64,000 bases of DNA, taken from the NCBI GenBank assembly GCA_033675265.1, contig JAUJYZ010000531.1:12501-76500 (forward strand), given 5' to 3'. Below are positions 42,404 to 53,011 of the stretch, one piece after another. Each line of letters begins with the position of its first letter. Positions within the stretch are counted from its first letter, which is position 1. The position numbers were made by a program, and so were the translations under genes. The notes beneath the pieces were generated by a model, which was given only the letters and a program-made list of their open reading frames with translations, had not been told where the DNA came from and ran no database searches. Origin of the DNA: Actinostola sp. cb2023. Its lineage: Eukaryota; Cnidaria; Anthozoa; Actiniaria; Actinostolidae.

Positions 42404-44291
42404 ATGGCAGCTAAATTTGATGAGGAAACGTCACAATTCCTTCAAGAACTCAAGAATCAAGCTGCTGAAAGTGGTTCAAATCAAGGCGGTTCGACGTCTA
42501 ACACATGGACTGATCACGATGGAACGACATATGAATGGGACCAGGAAAAGCAAGGATGGTTTCCCAAGGTAGAATTAAATAAGTGTCTGTCCAGACTACT
42601 TACTCTAGAGTCAGGTCGTTTAGCTGCACAAAAGTCCTGGCTATTCTAGCTAGCGGGGGAAAGTGGGGACTTTCACTTCAAATTCACTACCTTTTCGTTC
42701 ACTGGTAGGCGGAGAATACACTTCCTTTCATTACTTCGCCTTCCAGAGCGGGGAATTGGCAGGAGATTCGCTACTCACATTTTTCTTCTTCAAAATAATA
42801 TCTACAGAACAAATGAGTACTGGCGGGGGAGTTCACCATTCATTTCTGCTGTCTGGTATTCTTTGTAGAACGCGCTACTCTTAACTTATATTAATCAATC
42901 CATTTTGAAATTACTATATACAGTCAACTCTCTCGTAAGCGGACACCCTCGGGAATTGAAAAAAGTGTCCGTTAGTAGAGCTGTCCGCTTACGAGAATTA
43001 TTCCTGCCGGCGGACACGAAAGAAAAATAGGGTGGATGTTCGCTTATGGGAGAGTTAATTAGCGGGTGTTAATTGTGTTTTATTGGGTAGACAAAAATAG
43101 CAACTGAAGATATAAAGCGAAACCCTTTATAAAGCGAAACTCTTTTTGTTGTTGATTTATTGCAAATTAAAGACATATTTCATTGCCGAGAGTCAATTAT
43201 TATATGGGCCGGTCCGCTTACGAGAGAGCGTAAACAAAAGAAAAATCCAATTTTCATTTTCAAAAGTGTCCGCGTCCGCTTACGAGAGAGTGTCCGCTTA
43301 CGGGAATGTGTAAATACAGAGTTTGACTGGGAGGTAAAACGGGGATTTGAAAAGGCGTCCGTAAGTAGAGCTGTCCGCTTACGAGAGTGTCCGTTAGCAG
43401 AGAGTTGACTGTAATAGTAATACCCTAATTTATCCATATCTTCATTACAGTAACATAGTTTGGGCAAACAATTACCCTACAAGACTTGACAAGATATTTA
43501 AATTACAAAAAAAGATATTAAGAATCATAACGTTTTCCTCATATACGGCTCCTTCTCTTCCACTTTTTAAAAAACTAAATCTACTAAACATCCATCAAAT
43601 TAATGATCTTCTCATAAGTACCTTTACTTTTGCTCTAACAAATAATACGCTACCAGGTTACTTTAACAATTTCTGTATAGAGAATACTCACATACATCAT
43701 CACAATACTAGGATATCTAATAATCTACACAAAACATTTAATAGAACCAATTATAGTATCTACTCGACAAGAAACAAAATAATCAATTTATGGAACATCA
43801 TTCCTACAGAAATTAGACATTGTACTTCAATTCATACATTCAAAAGAAAAGCCAAACTATATTTCTTATCTAAATAACAAAATGTGTCTATATTATTATA
43901 TATCATATCTATGCAATATCATAGACAGTATCGTCTAATATATATAGTTATAACCAATATATCCATTATTTGATTTTTCATTATAATTTTACTCTATTAT
44001 TGTCTTAATAATATGTTTTACTGAAAGCTAGTAATCATTATATATCTGTACTGCTTATAATTACCCAGCTACCATTTCTGATACCTAAATAAAAAACGTA
44101 AATAAATTTAAGTTTGCAAGGGGGACTACCTTGTAAAAGCCCGTAAGGGTTTCTTTAGTCCTCCTCCCATTGTTAAATACTGTATGTATTATATATAGAA
44201 CATGTATTGGGAAATAAAATGGGAAATAAAATCTATCTATCTATCTAACTTCACTGGCTTTAATAAAAAGTGAATGCCCTACTTATGCCCA

Positions 44292-44335
<44 letters not shown>

Positions 44336-47300
44336 GGGCGTACTGGGGGTTTCACTTGACTGGTGCATAATGAGACTATGATGTAATATACACTCCAAGA
44401 ATAGTTCTCTAGAATATTAAAGTAGTCTGGACAGATACCTCTCTCAGATGGACACCTTTGTCTAACCTTATGGGATGAAAGGACTTTTACCACAAGTTCT
44501 ATAGTTAGACTCGACTGCACTCCATTTTGCTTGATATTACCAGTCACTAAGTAACACTATAACATCGTATTCAAAGGTTGATGAAGATTTCCTGGCTGCG
44601 TATCAAATGAACTATGGATATATTGCACCAAGTGACAAAGATACAGAAAAGGCAACATCTGCCGAAAACACCAGTACCATTGACACACGCCTGCCGCAGC
44701 CAGTTGCAGGAGCAGATAAAGTTGGCACATCACATGATGGTGTTTTGGAGGTACAGTTGCTATGGTTACACTTGACGAGAACATGAGAAATGTTTGTGAG
44801 TGTGGGCTTCCTGTGCCTTTTTTGTTTAGCACAGGAATCCCAAATCGTAAAATAAATTATTTTTAAATAAAATAATTTTTAATGGGTGATTTATCCTTTC
44901 TAGGAAGGAAACAAAAGTGATTTGAAGGATAAGGAAACTGAAGAAAAAGGGAAGAAAAGAAAAGCAAAAGAAGAACCAAGTAATCTATTTTTTTCAAAAA
45001 ATATCAGCATAGTAATTTTAAAATCATTATTTACAGTATTTCAATCAATTTGTTAATTATTGGTGACTTTCCATGTTTTCTATCATAGTTTGGTTTGAAA
45101 TGGATCAGTCAAAAAATACTAATGTATATGTATCAGGTAATTTATTTATATCTTTATTCATTCATTCATTCATTTATTTTATCCATCCATCCACTTCTGA
45201 ATTCATTCATCCCTTCCATCCTTCCTTCCCTTCCTCCTTTCCTTCCTCCCTTCCTTCCCTTCCTCCTCACTCCCTTCCTCCCTTCCTTCCTCCCTTCCTT
45301 CCTCCCTTCCTCCCTTCCTCCCTTCCTCCCTTCCTCCCTTCCTCCCTTCCTCCCTTCCTCCCTTCCTCCCTGCCTCCCTGCCTCCCTGCCTCCCTGCCTC
45401 CCTGCCTTCCTGCCTCCCTTTCTTCCTGCCTCCCTTTCTTCCTGCCTCCCTTTCTTCCTGCCTCCCTTTCTTCCTGCCTCCCTTTCTTCCTGCCTCCCTT
45501 TCTTCCTGCCTCCCTTTCTTCCTGCCTCCCTTTCTTCCTGCCTCCCTTCCTTCCACCCTTCCTCCCTCCCTTGATCCATTCATCCATCCATCATTCATTC
45601 TTTCATCCATTCATTCATTCATTCATCCATTCATTCATTTTGTTTCTTGATTTCTTTGCAGGTCTCCCTCTGGACATCAAGGAAGATGAATTTGTAGAAC
45701 TAATGTTAAAATATGGAATTGTTATGGAAGATTCTGATACAAGTAAGCAAAAAAGTACAACAGCAAAGGTTAACAATAGTTTAGTGTTCATTTTTAACTC
45801 ATGGATTATGTAATCCACAAGTTATAGTGATGACATTGGGACAATTTTAGGATCACTCACTCACTCGGCTGTAAACTTTCATTACGTTGCCAATGAAGTG
45901 CTCACAAGATGAAGGTGGGAAGGGGAAGGGGGTGGTAATCTATGAGTTGGTCAATGGACGTCTATGATTTATTATCTGATCATTTTATCTGTTTTGCCTC
46001 AGATAAATTAAAAATCAAATTATACAAAGATAAAGATGGACAGCCAAAAGGGGACGGACGATGTTGCTATTTGAAAGTAAGTGGTAAATTTTTTTTTTGT
46101 CAATAACTTTATTTGTCACAAACAACAATTAAATCACATTTAACATGGTATTCAAAATACGTGGTAATGTGGTAGAGTTGTTTAAGTTGTAGTACAGCAC
46201 ACGTATAGAGATTGGCTGGGATGTCTTCCAGTCTTCTACTCGATTTCTCTTGGTTTGTACCAGAAATACCAGTAAAAAGAAGGAGCATGTGTTGGGAAGA
46301 TTTTGAGGGGGTGCAATAATCATTGTAGTTACCTGTACTTTATCTCTTCATTAGGTGGAAAGCGTTGCTCTAGCAATTGACCTACTGGATGAAACAGAGT
46401 ATCGAGGCAGTACGCTGCATGTGGAACTGGTAGGCAGGGGGTTTAATAACATGGGCAGATAACCCTACTTGAGGAAATAAGCTTTGACAAATTTGAAAGA
46501 AAGCCACATTCCCTTAATGTTGTGTTTATATGTGTCTTCAAGCATAAATAAAGATTTGGAGTCTGTTTACACTTCAAGACACTTATGAACATACTTACGA
46601 ACTACATGTATTACCAAGCGACTACTTTATATTACTAATTAAATATAACTAATGAAACTACCGTAAAGTTCCTGTTACTGTTACTGTTACTTTTGGGGGG
46701 TCGCTACTTTCGAGTGGTCGCTACTTTCGGAGTGCTAAAATCGTTAACTTTTAGGAGCCTTTCCGTGAACCTAAATGACATTGTGTACAGTATTTTAACC
46801 AACAGACAATATTCACAGGATCTAGAATGTATTTTATTATGACTATTTCTTTTGCTACATATTTGCTTATCAGTGTAGCAGTAAATGTCCTGGCTCTTTA
46901 CGTGCTGTTTGCTAGTGCTGTTCATCATCTAATCTAATCATCGCTCTAGAGCTGAGGAGGATACTTTCGGGGGGATCGCTACTTTCGGGGGGTTGTTACT
47001 TTCGGGATTTGTTAGCAAGCATCAGTTGTTACTGTTACTTTCGGGGGTCACTACTTTCGGGGGCTCGCTACTTTCGTAACTTTACAGTAGTTGTTCATTT
47101 GTTTTAGGCTGAGTTTAATCTGAAAGGTACATTTAATCCATCTTTGAAGAAAAAGAAGAAAAAGAAAAAGAAGAAACCAGGCAAGGGACAAGATAGGTGA
47201 GCTAAAAAAAGTGCATCTCAATGAATGTTGCAGTTGTACCTCAAGATTTACTGAGCTCTTGTTGCCTTGGTTACATCTTTGGGAATTTGCTGATCTTTTT

Positions 47301-47690
47301 CAGTAGGGTCGCACATCTTTGGGGGGTTGGATGATTAAGACAATGTTTCGGGTGGTGGGCTTCCTGTGGTAGAGCGAACAACGTAAGTGATCTCTGATCA
47401 AAATCTAAATTCTCCTCAAGATTCTTTGAATTTCAAAGGAGAATTTGGGTTTTGATCACAAGTCACTTACACTGTTCTTGCAGGGAACCCTTCAATTATT
47501 CCCCGAAGTGGAGGTGAGTAGTGGTGGATATTTACTGAGCCGTGAGTCCTCGAGCGGCAAGGTAAATATTCACCACTACTCACCGACACTGAGGGGGATA
47601 ATTGTTTTAGTATTTACCAAATCAGTTGGATAAAACATGTAGCTGTAGTTGTAGCTGTAGCGAAACGAGACGCCATTTTGAATCTCATCC

Positions 47691-47724
<34 letters not shown>

Positions 47725-50434
47725 TGAGAGCCGATCAAAACACGCCAAAATTGCTATCCATGCACTGATTTGGTAAATGCTAATACAGTAAAAACCCGCA
47801 TAAAAGAACCCCTATTTTTCCAAGTCAGGCTGAAATGGTTCTTATATATTGGGTGTCTAGTGAGAAATCAGGCTGAATAAGCTCTATATTGAAAACACTG
47901 GCCCAATTTTTTCAAGTTTCACCCGTGAGATAGCATTGTTCATTAATCCATGTAAATCTTTGTAATCTTTTGAACTGGCTGTGGAGTGACCATTTCGAAT
48001 TAGTCTTTGGACATCCTTCATTAGTCGGAGGATAATATTTTGAGTATTATTGGACAATAAGGGATGATAATGAGAGTTGTTCAACAACCAAAAAAAATTT
48101 CGTTCCACGACATGGCGGCCGTCGAAGCGGCAGTGGAAGGAGAAGACTTTATAAGTCAGTCAAAGAAAGAAATAGAGACTTCCAGAAGACACAGCCGTTT
48201 ATGGTTATCTGCTGCGGTTTCGACATCCTGGAACAGAACTAAGTTTCGTACTGGATATCGTACAGACGACTCATTTTGCCCTTCATCTTCTTACGATAGA
48301 GGAGCGACTGATCTCGAAGGATAGTCTTGCACGGACAACCACGCGATCTCTCAGTCGTTCTGCGTGAACATATGTAGTTTTTCAGGTGCATGGTTCATTC
48401 GTCTATATAGTATAAAGGAAAAAGAACAAAGAAAGGTCATCACCTGATAGTGACATACATGTAACTTACTGACCGGAATGTTGTTCGAAAGTAAAGTCAC
48501 AACATCGATCATTTCAATATTGAAAATTATAAAAAATATGCTCACCTCAGTCTGTTCAGTTCCCGATGCAGTCTCCATAGCTTATAAAATCATCTATATG
48601 AGACTGTTAGCAGGGAAGAAGCTTGCAAATAGGTTTTAGAATTCCGATAACCACGTTGAACATTCACAGCGGCAAAACATCACGCTTGAACTGTCTGAAA
48701 GTTTTACTGTGACATCGCATGCTAATTTATGCTAATTAGAAAAATATGGCACTTAGTGCGCAGACTCCCCAGGTGACATAGCCCCTTTAACAGGTTCTTA
48801 TTTACAGGGCGGAAAAAAAATATTTATTGTTCCTGATATGGTGTATTTCCTTACAATTTGTTTTAATTAGTGAACTATTGACCCTGAAAGGTCTAATATT
48901 CACACTAAACATTAACAACCCAACTGTATAGTAAATATAATATTTCTGCATATTTGGCACCAACTGTACCTGTGTGTTCTGAGCTTTAGTCATTTTTCAC
49001 ATAAGAACCTGCTTCATTTGTCAGGCTGAACTGGTTCTTATATATTGCATGCTTAATTGGCTAAATTTCAGCCTGGAGGTTCTTAATCCGCAGTTTCTTA
49101 TATGCGGGTTTTTACTGTATACATATTGGGTTCTCTATGTTTGTATGCACGGATTCTTGAGCATTTACATTCACCAAGGTACGTATATGCGAACGATTCC
49201 CTGCATACGAACACAAGGAGCCTGCCCAATAGAGCAGATTTTGCATGACTATGAAAAACTTATGGCACAGACCTGCCAGTGCTGTGTGCCATGGTTTTTC
49301 AGAATCATATGAAATCTGTTAACCCGTCGCGCTCTACCACAGGAAACCCCTCAACAGACATGCACATGGAAATAGCTTTTCACTTGTTATAATTAACCTG
49401 ACAGATCTACGTGTGATCTACATGTAACTAATAATCTAACATATCTTTTTCATTCAGACTGCTTGACTGGGTTGACAGAGATCACAAAAGACCTAAAAAT
49501 GAACGTGTTGTTGTTATAAGGAACATGTTTGATGTCAATGAGTTTGAGGTTCGTGTTAGACTTTAAATAGACTCTCTCTCTGTCTGGCCAACCAAACATA
49601 CGTTTTCCCCAGGGGGAAGGTTTCTGTTCGATCAGCTGGTTCGATACTATATTTTGTTCTCTTCGGCTAGGGGGGGAGGGGTCCGGCTGTTCAATACTAT
49701 ATTCTGTTCTCTCTGGCCAATCAAACATAAGTTTTCCCCAGGGGGAGGGGTCTGTTTGATACTATATTTTTGTTATACATCTTGTCATATCTTGTTCCAT
49801 CTACAGAAAGAACCCCCGCTAATTCTTGAAATGCGAAACGATCTCAGGAAGGAATGTGAAAAGTATGGTGATGTGAGGAAAGTCATTGTATTTGATGTAA
49901 GTATAAATGGCTAGGTTGGACTGACTGATGGATGATGGACAGACGGACAGTTAGATGGACAGATGGATAACAGATGATGGATGGAGGGAGGGAGGGAGGG
50001 AGGGAGGGAGGGAGGGAGGGAGGGAGGGAGGGAGGGAGGGAGGGAGGGAGGGAGGGAGGGAGGGAGGGAGGGAGGGAGGGAGGGAGGGAGGGAGGGAGGG
50101 AGGGAGGGAGGGAGGGAGGGAGGGAGGGAGGGAGGGAGGGAGGGAGGGAGGGAGGGAGGGAGGGAGGGAGGGAGGGAGGGAGGGAGGGAGGGAGGGAGGG
50201 AGGGAGGGATGGATGGATGGATGGATGGACGGTTAGATGGACAGATGGATGGATAGATGGACGGTTGGAGGAGGGAGGGAGGGATGGTTGAATGGACGGG
50301 TAGACGGACAGATAGATGGAACGTTTTCTCATATAAAGGATGATTTTTGTTTACAGAGAAACAAAGAAGGAATCTGTTCAGTAGCATTCAGAGAGCACGA
50401 GTCAGCGGATGCCTGTATCACAGTGAGTATCACA

Positions 50435-50468
<34 letters not shown>

Positions 50469-50632
50469 CCCTCCCCCCTCCCCCCCCATGGGCGAACTAG
50501 AGGTGTGGCAGAACGAATAGTAATCTTACAGTACGTCTAGCAATATATGAATGAACAACTCCAACAATCTTAATAATATTGATTATAATGATGACGATGA
50601 TGATGATGATAATAATAATAATAATGATGATG

Positions 50633-50666
<34 letters not shown>

Positions 50667-51355
50667 TGATGATAATAATTCTGAATAATAATAATCTTAC
50701 ATGTAAATGGTTCCCGTTTTGTGTTCGCTCAGGTAATGAATGGCCGATGGTTTGCAGGAAGAAGGCTAGAGGCTTCTAAATGGGATGGCTCGTCAAACTT
50801 TAACATACAAGAAACGGACAAAGACTTGGAGGATCGAATGAAAAACTGGGAGAAATACTTGTACGGCGAGGAGGATGAGGTAAAACACAACAACAGAAAA
50901 ATACTGCCAAGTTTAATTTGTCAGTAATTAAGGAAGGCTTAGGTATTATGCCAGCAAAGTTGATTGGATTTTTTTATGACATTATAATGGCTTCCCGTTA
51001 CACTGAAATGGCTTCCCGTTACACTGAAATGGCTTCCACGTGACAGTGAAATGGCTTCCACGTGACAGTGAAATGGCTTCCACGTGACAGTGAAATGGCC
51101 TCCACGTGACAGTGAAATGGCTTCCACGTGACAGTGAAATGGCTTCCCATAACGACCAAAATTAATTATTTTAATGATTTCTCATTACACTCAAATGGCT
51201 TCCTATAACACTCGAATGGTTTCCCAGAGTTTTATGTCTCCCGTGTAAACCATTTCAGTGCTTGTTGCTCATTTAATAATCACATCTGTTTTTCAACACA
51301 GACTCCCAAACCTGAGCCGCCATCGACCTCCACAACAACGAAAACAAAAAGCTGA
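42404..51355 (+). CDS. HTATSF1: HIV Tat-specific factor 1 homologue (Tat-SF1/Cus2), 13 exons, 409 aa
   Basis: U2 snRNP-associated splicing and elongation factor that binds SF3B1 (family knowledge). Exons: 42404-42568, 44577-44750, 44904-44979, 45089-45136, 45662-45742, 46003-46076, 46355-46429, 47108-47196, 49458-49548, 49807-49896, 50357-50422, 50733-50879, 51302-51355; phases join to 1230 nt. Features: WTDHDGTTYEWDQEKQGWFPK (residues ~35-55), DEDFLAAYQMNYG, a Lys-rich stretch, RRM1 starting NTNVYVSGLPLDI (~148-230), a 10-Lys run near 246-256, and a UHM-type RRM2 starting RVVVIRNMF (~272-365) with the Arg-Trp-Phe of the UHM motif at NGRWFAGR (~348-350). It lacks the long acidic tail of human HTATSF1 (755 aa) and ends in a short Thr/Lys tail, closer to Cus2-like forms. 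Introns contain a LINE remnant and several MITEs. Confidence 0.94.
42921..43411. mobile_element. MITE with CAGTCAACTCTCTCGTAAGC ends
   Basis: Ends CAGTCAACTCTCTCGTAAGC and AGCAGAGAGTTGACTG, flanked by TA. Internally it repeats GTGTCCGCTTACGAGAG about seven times. Tc1/mariner-pogo style borders. In intron 1 of the Tat-SF1 gene. Confidence 0.8.
43447..44247 (+). mobile_element. 3' end of a non-LTR retrotransposon (LINE)
   Basis: An ORF without ATG from 43447 to a stop at 43875-43877 encodes the C-terminus typical of CR1/Jockey-group LINE reverse transcriptases: a conserved IVWAN segment, RLDKIFKLQKKILRIIT, PLFKKLNLLNIHQINDL, HHHNTRISNN, RTNYSIYSTRNKIINLWN and a final TFKRKAK. The 3' UTR has AAGCCCGTAAGGGTTTCTTTAGTCC, AATAAA and a terminal (ATCT)n run, as in 5'-truncated insertions. 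The visible part is still open, suggesting a fairly recent copy. In intron 1 of the Tat-SF1 gene. Confidence 0.8.
44292..44334 (+). repeat. 43-bp G homopolymer
   Basis: An uninterrupted poly-G run 240 bp before Tat-SF1 exon 2. Its length should be treated as approximate. Confidence 0.85.
45165..45645 (+). repeat. CCTT/CCTCC pyrimidine microsatellite
   Basis: Strand-asymmetric CCTTCCTCCC, CCTGCCTC and CCCTTTCTTCCTGCCT blocks, flanked by (ATTC)n, fill intron 4 of the Tat-SF1 gene, ending 17 bp before exon 5. The Pro/Leu/Ser and Gly/Arg ORFs here are artefacts. Confidence 0.9.
46658..47090. mobile_element. Element with CTACCGTAAAGTT ends and GTCGCTACTTTCG repeats
   Basis: CTACCGTAAAGTT at 46658-46670 and AACTTTACAGTAG at 47078-47090 are inverted. 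Subterminal TCGCTACTTTCGGGGG units recur at both ends. It lies in Tat-SF1 intron 7, ending 17 bp before exon 8. Confidence 0.7.
47358..47494 (+). repeat. Best-preserved copy of the AAATTCTCC fold-back element
   Basis: Nearly symmetrical: GGGCTTCCTG...GAACAACGTAAGTGATC, then GATCAAAATCTAAATTCTCC, a centre of TTTGAATTTCAAA, then the complement (GGAGAATTTGGGTTTTGATC, GTCACTTAC, GTTCTTGCAGGGAACCC). This copy defines full ends GGGYTYCCTG for the family. Confidence 0.8.
47493..47602. repeat. Inverted repeat GGTGAGTAGTGGTG
   Basis: CAATTATTCCCC...GGTGAGTAGTGGTGGATATTTAC on the left pairs with GTAAATATTCACCACTACTC...GGGGGATAATTG on the right, ~43-bp arms around ~25 bp. It directly adjoins fold-back copies on both sides. 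Confidence 0.7.
47609..47785. mobile_element. MITE copy 2, family TATTTACCAAATCAG
   Basis: Begins TAGTATTTACCAAATCAGTT and ends TGATTTGGTAAATGCTAATA. Same family as 4669-4847 but with the interior inverted relative to it. In Tat-SF1 intron 8. Confidence 0.75.
47784..49119. mobile_element. 1.3-kb inverted-repeat element TACAGTAAAAACCCGCATA
   Basis: Left end TACAGTAAAAACCCGCATA and right end TATGCGGGTTTTTACTGTA. Subterminal words (CAGGCTGAA, GGTTCTTATATATT, TAAGAACC) repeat at both ends. The ~1-kb interior has weak ORFs on both strands (47884-48108 and 48351-48578 minus, 48064-48324 plus) without recognisable domains; a CpG-richer segment near 48100-48350 could be captured sequence. TA borders suggest Tc1/mariner-pogo. 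In Tat-SF1 intron 8. Confidence 0.75.
49985..50290 (+). repeat. (GGGA)n purine microsatellite
   Basis: About 225 bp of nearly pure GGGA followed by GGAT/GGAC units to 50290, in intron 10 of the Tat-SF1 gene. The Gly/Arg/Glu and Pro/Ser/Leu ORFs on both strands are artefacts. Confidence 0.95.
50436..50487 (+). repeat. C homopolymer with CT interruptions
   Basis: A 30-bp C run beginning 14 bp after the exon 11 donor of the Tat-SF1 gene, then CCCCCTCCCCC. The length is approximate. Confidence 0.85.
50585..50695 (+). repeat. GAT/AAT microsatellite
   Basis: Mixed GAT and AAT runs in intron 11 of the Tat-SF1 gene, ending ~40 bp from exon 12. Confidence 0.85.
50985..51150 (+). repeat. Minisatellite GAAATGGCTTCCACGTGACAGT
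   Basis: About seven units: first GGCTTCCCGTTACACTGAAAT, then a longer form with CACGTGACAGTGAAATGGCTTC, fading into TTCCTATAACACTC to about 51215. In the last Tat-SF1 intron. Confidence 0.85.
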
Positions 51356-51591
51356 CTCTGTAAGACATCTAAGTTCGTACATCTGCATATTTCTTTATGG
51401 CTGTATGTTGTAACTAATCACCCCCTCCCCCCTTCGTGTATATTGTAACTTATCACACCCCTTCCCCCTCTCCATTAGTACAAATGCCTAAGGCTGGTCA
51501 AAGTGCTTCGCAGTAGTACTTCCGACTAAATCTCATATTTCACGAATAATTGCGACCGTAAAAACATTTGTCATAAACTTGATGTACGCAA

Positions 51592-51597
51592 ATAAAA
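51592..51597 (+). terminator. Candidate polyadenylation signal of the Tat-SF1 gene
   Basis: AATAAA in GCAAATAAAAGTAAAG, about 235 bp after the stop codon. The Tat-SF1 and KCTD genes converge in this 860-bp spacer, which also holds a 20-bp G run at about 51685-51704. Confidence 0.45.
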
Positions 51598-52139
51598 GTA
51601 AAGTGATCACTAAGGTATTCAGTTACCATGGCAATGATCTAAGTGAATTGACAAAAGAGTGGTTTTGCCGTTTAACCCGAGAGAGGGGGGGGGGGGGGGG
51701 GGGGTCAGGGTTTTTTGTCATGATTTGTTTTCGATAAGGTTTTTAGATGATTAATTCCCTGCTGTAATCAAAGCGCCGCGTAACCATGGTTACAATAAAT
51801 ACAATATTTAACTCGCCGGTTGCAGGTTTATTGACTTCGAGTGAATCCGCTGTCCAATTCTAACAAGTTTACAGTTCATTATTTTTTTCTTTTGCAGTAT
51901 TTTGTACCTGACATTACACAATTTGGTGTTAAATTAAACTAGTGTTTTTCGTTTACTTTTGTTCTTTGCGCTTCTCGTATTTCTCTTTGTTTTTCGGAGG
52001 GATTTGAACGACAAATTCGTCAAGTAGGACACCGGTTTGAGGATTGTAATTGGAGATTCTTGACATTTATCGACGTAAAAGAGACGTGTAATTTTGTGCA
52101 CTTCAGCGTCTACTTTTAAAGTTATTTTTTAATTCTTGC

Positions 52140-52145
52140 TTTATT
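52140..52145 (-). terminator. Candidate polyadenylation signal of the KCTD gene
   Basis: TTTATT on the plus strand (AATAAA on minus), about 70 bp past the KCTD stop codon. Confidence 0.5.
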
Positions 52146-52216
52146 TAACCTCGCGAGAAATAAAAATACTTTCGACTACTGAAGCTTGGCTAGCATGATC
52201 TTAATTCACTTTAGGA

Positions 52217-53011
52217 TTATACTTTGCGAGGTGTTTTTTGCGGTGGTTTTTCTCGAATGAAATAGAAGCTCATGAAGTTCTCCCATCTTTCTTCCTCGGA
52301 GCGTTCGTTTACCTCCGTTCCACTAACTTTCCCTCCGTCTGAAGAAAGAAGCTCAAACCCCGCGCTCTTCAACTGTGTGAACGCTCTTTCGATCTGGTTG
52401 TATTTGAGAAAGAATCTGTTTGTATACCGTAGACGGTCGGGATTGGGGTCTCTAGTTTCGTTGAGCGAGGTACCGAAAACTTCTCTGCAGAGTAATACAC
52501 GACCACAAATTAAAATTCTTCGCAGTTTGCGAAATTTTATGTCCGCCTGTCCTGAGCGGCCAAACGCGAAAGTGCGCCTAACATAGACGGAAATGTGACC
52601 GCAGTTTTCATCAAATCTTGTAGACAAGCTTCCTGTGCAATGTTCTAGTTGTCTTCTCATTTCTTTCAGTTCATAGTAATCCGCCTCGCTTTTGAGTCTC
52701 TCAAATTCGTTGAAACCTTCTGGCAGGTGGAGCTTTGAGCATCGAAGAAAGTCTAAAACGTACTTAAACAGAAGGCCATCTCTGTCGATAAAGTATTTTC
52801 CACTGCTGTCCTTCTCGAAGGTGTTTTGCTTTCCACTGAAAACCTTTCCAAGCAGAGAATCTTTGATTTTTGATAGTGTGAAAGTCGACGTAGAGTAGAA
52901 CTTTCCTCCAACATTTAGTTCGATGTTTTCTGGGAAAATCTTCTTTGGTTCTGGGCTTAGCCGAGACTTTATAGTCAAAGACGTCGCCATGACTGCTGAG
53001 TTCTCGTTCAC
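52217..53011 (-). CDS. KCTD8/12/16-type BTB (T1) protein, 264 aa, single coding exon
   Basis: In vertebrates KCTD8, 12 and 16 are auxiliary subunits of GABA-B receptors; whether this invertebrate protein does the same is unknown. The T1/BTB domain spans about residues 27-128: FPENIELNVGGKFYSTS, DSLLGKVFSG, SGKYFIDRDGLLFKYVLDFLR and EADYYELKEMRRQL. The KCTD8/12/16-specific H1 domain spans about 140-257: GHISVYVRRTFAFGRSGQAD, ILICGRVLLCREVFGTSLNE, RDPNPDRLRYTNRFFLKYN, QLKSAGFELL and SFYFIRE. The linker between the domains is very short compared with human KCTD12. Start at 53011 (MNENSAV); a second Met at residue 8 is possible. An acceptor (TTTACAG) at about 53065 suggests the coding exon follows a 5'-UTR intron. 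Confidence 0.93.
   Translation of the reverse strand: MNENSAVMATSLTIKSRLSPEPKKIFPENIELNVGGKFYSTSTFTLSKIKDSLLGKVFSGKQNTFEKDSSGKYFIDRDGLLFKYVLDFLRCSKLHLPEGFNEFERLKSEADYYELKEMRRQLEHCTGSLSTRFDENCGHISVYVRRTFAFGRSGQADIKFRKLRRILICGRVLLCREVFGTSLNETRDPNPDRLRYTNRFFLKYNQIERAFTQLKSAGFELLSSDGGKVSGTEVNERSEEERWENFMSFYFIREKPPQKTPRKV

Noticed and set aside
45073..45813. 246-aa ORF spanning Tat-SF1 exons 4 and 5
   Set aside because: It reads through the intron 4 pyrimidine repeat. Exon borders with correct phases exclude the intervening sequence.
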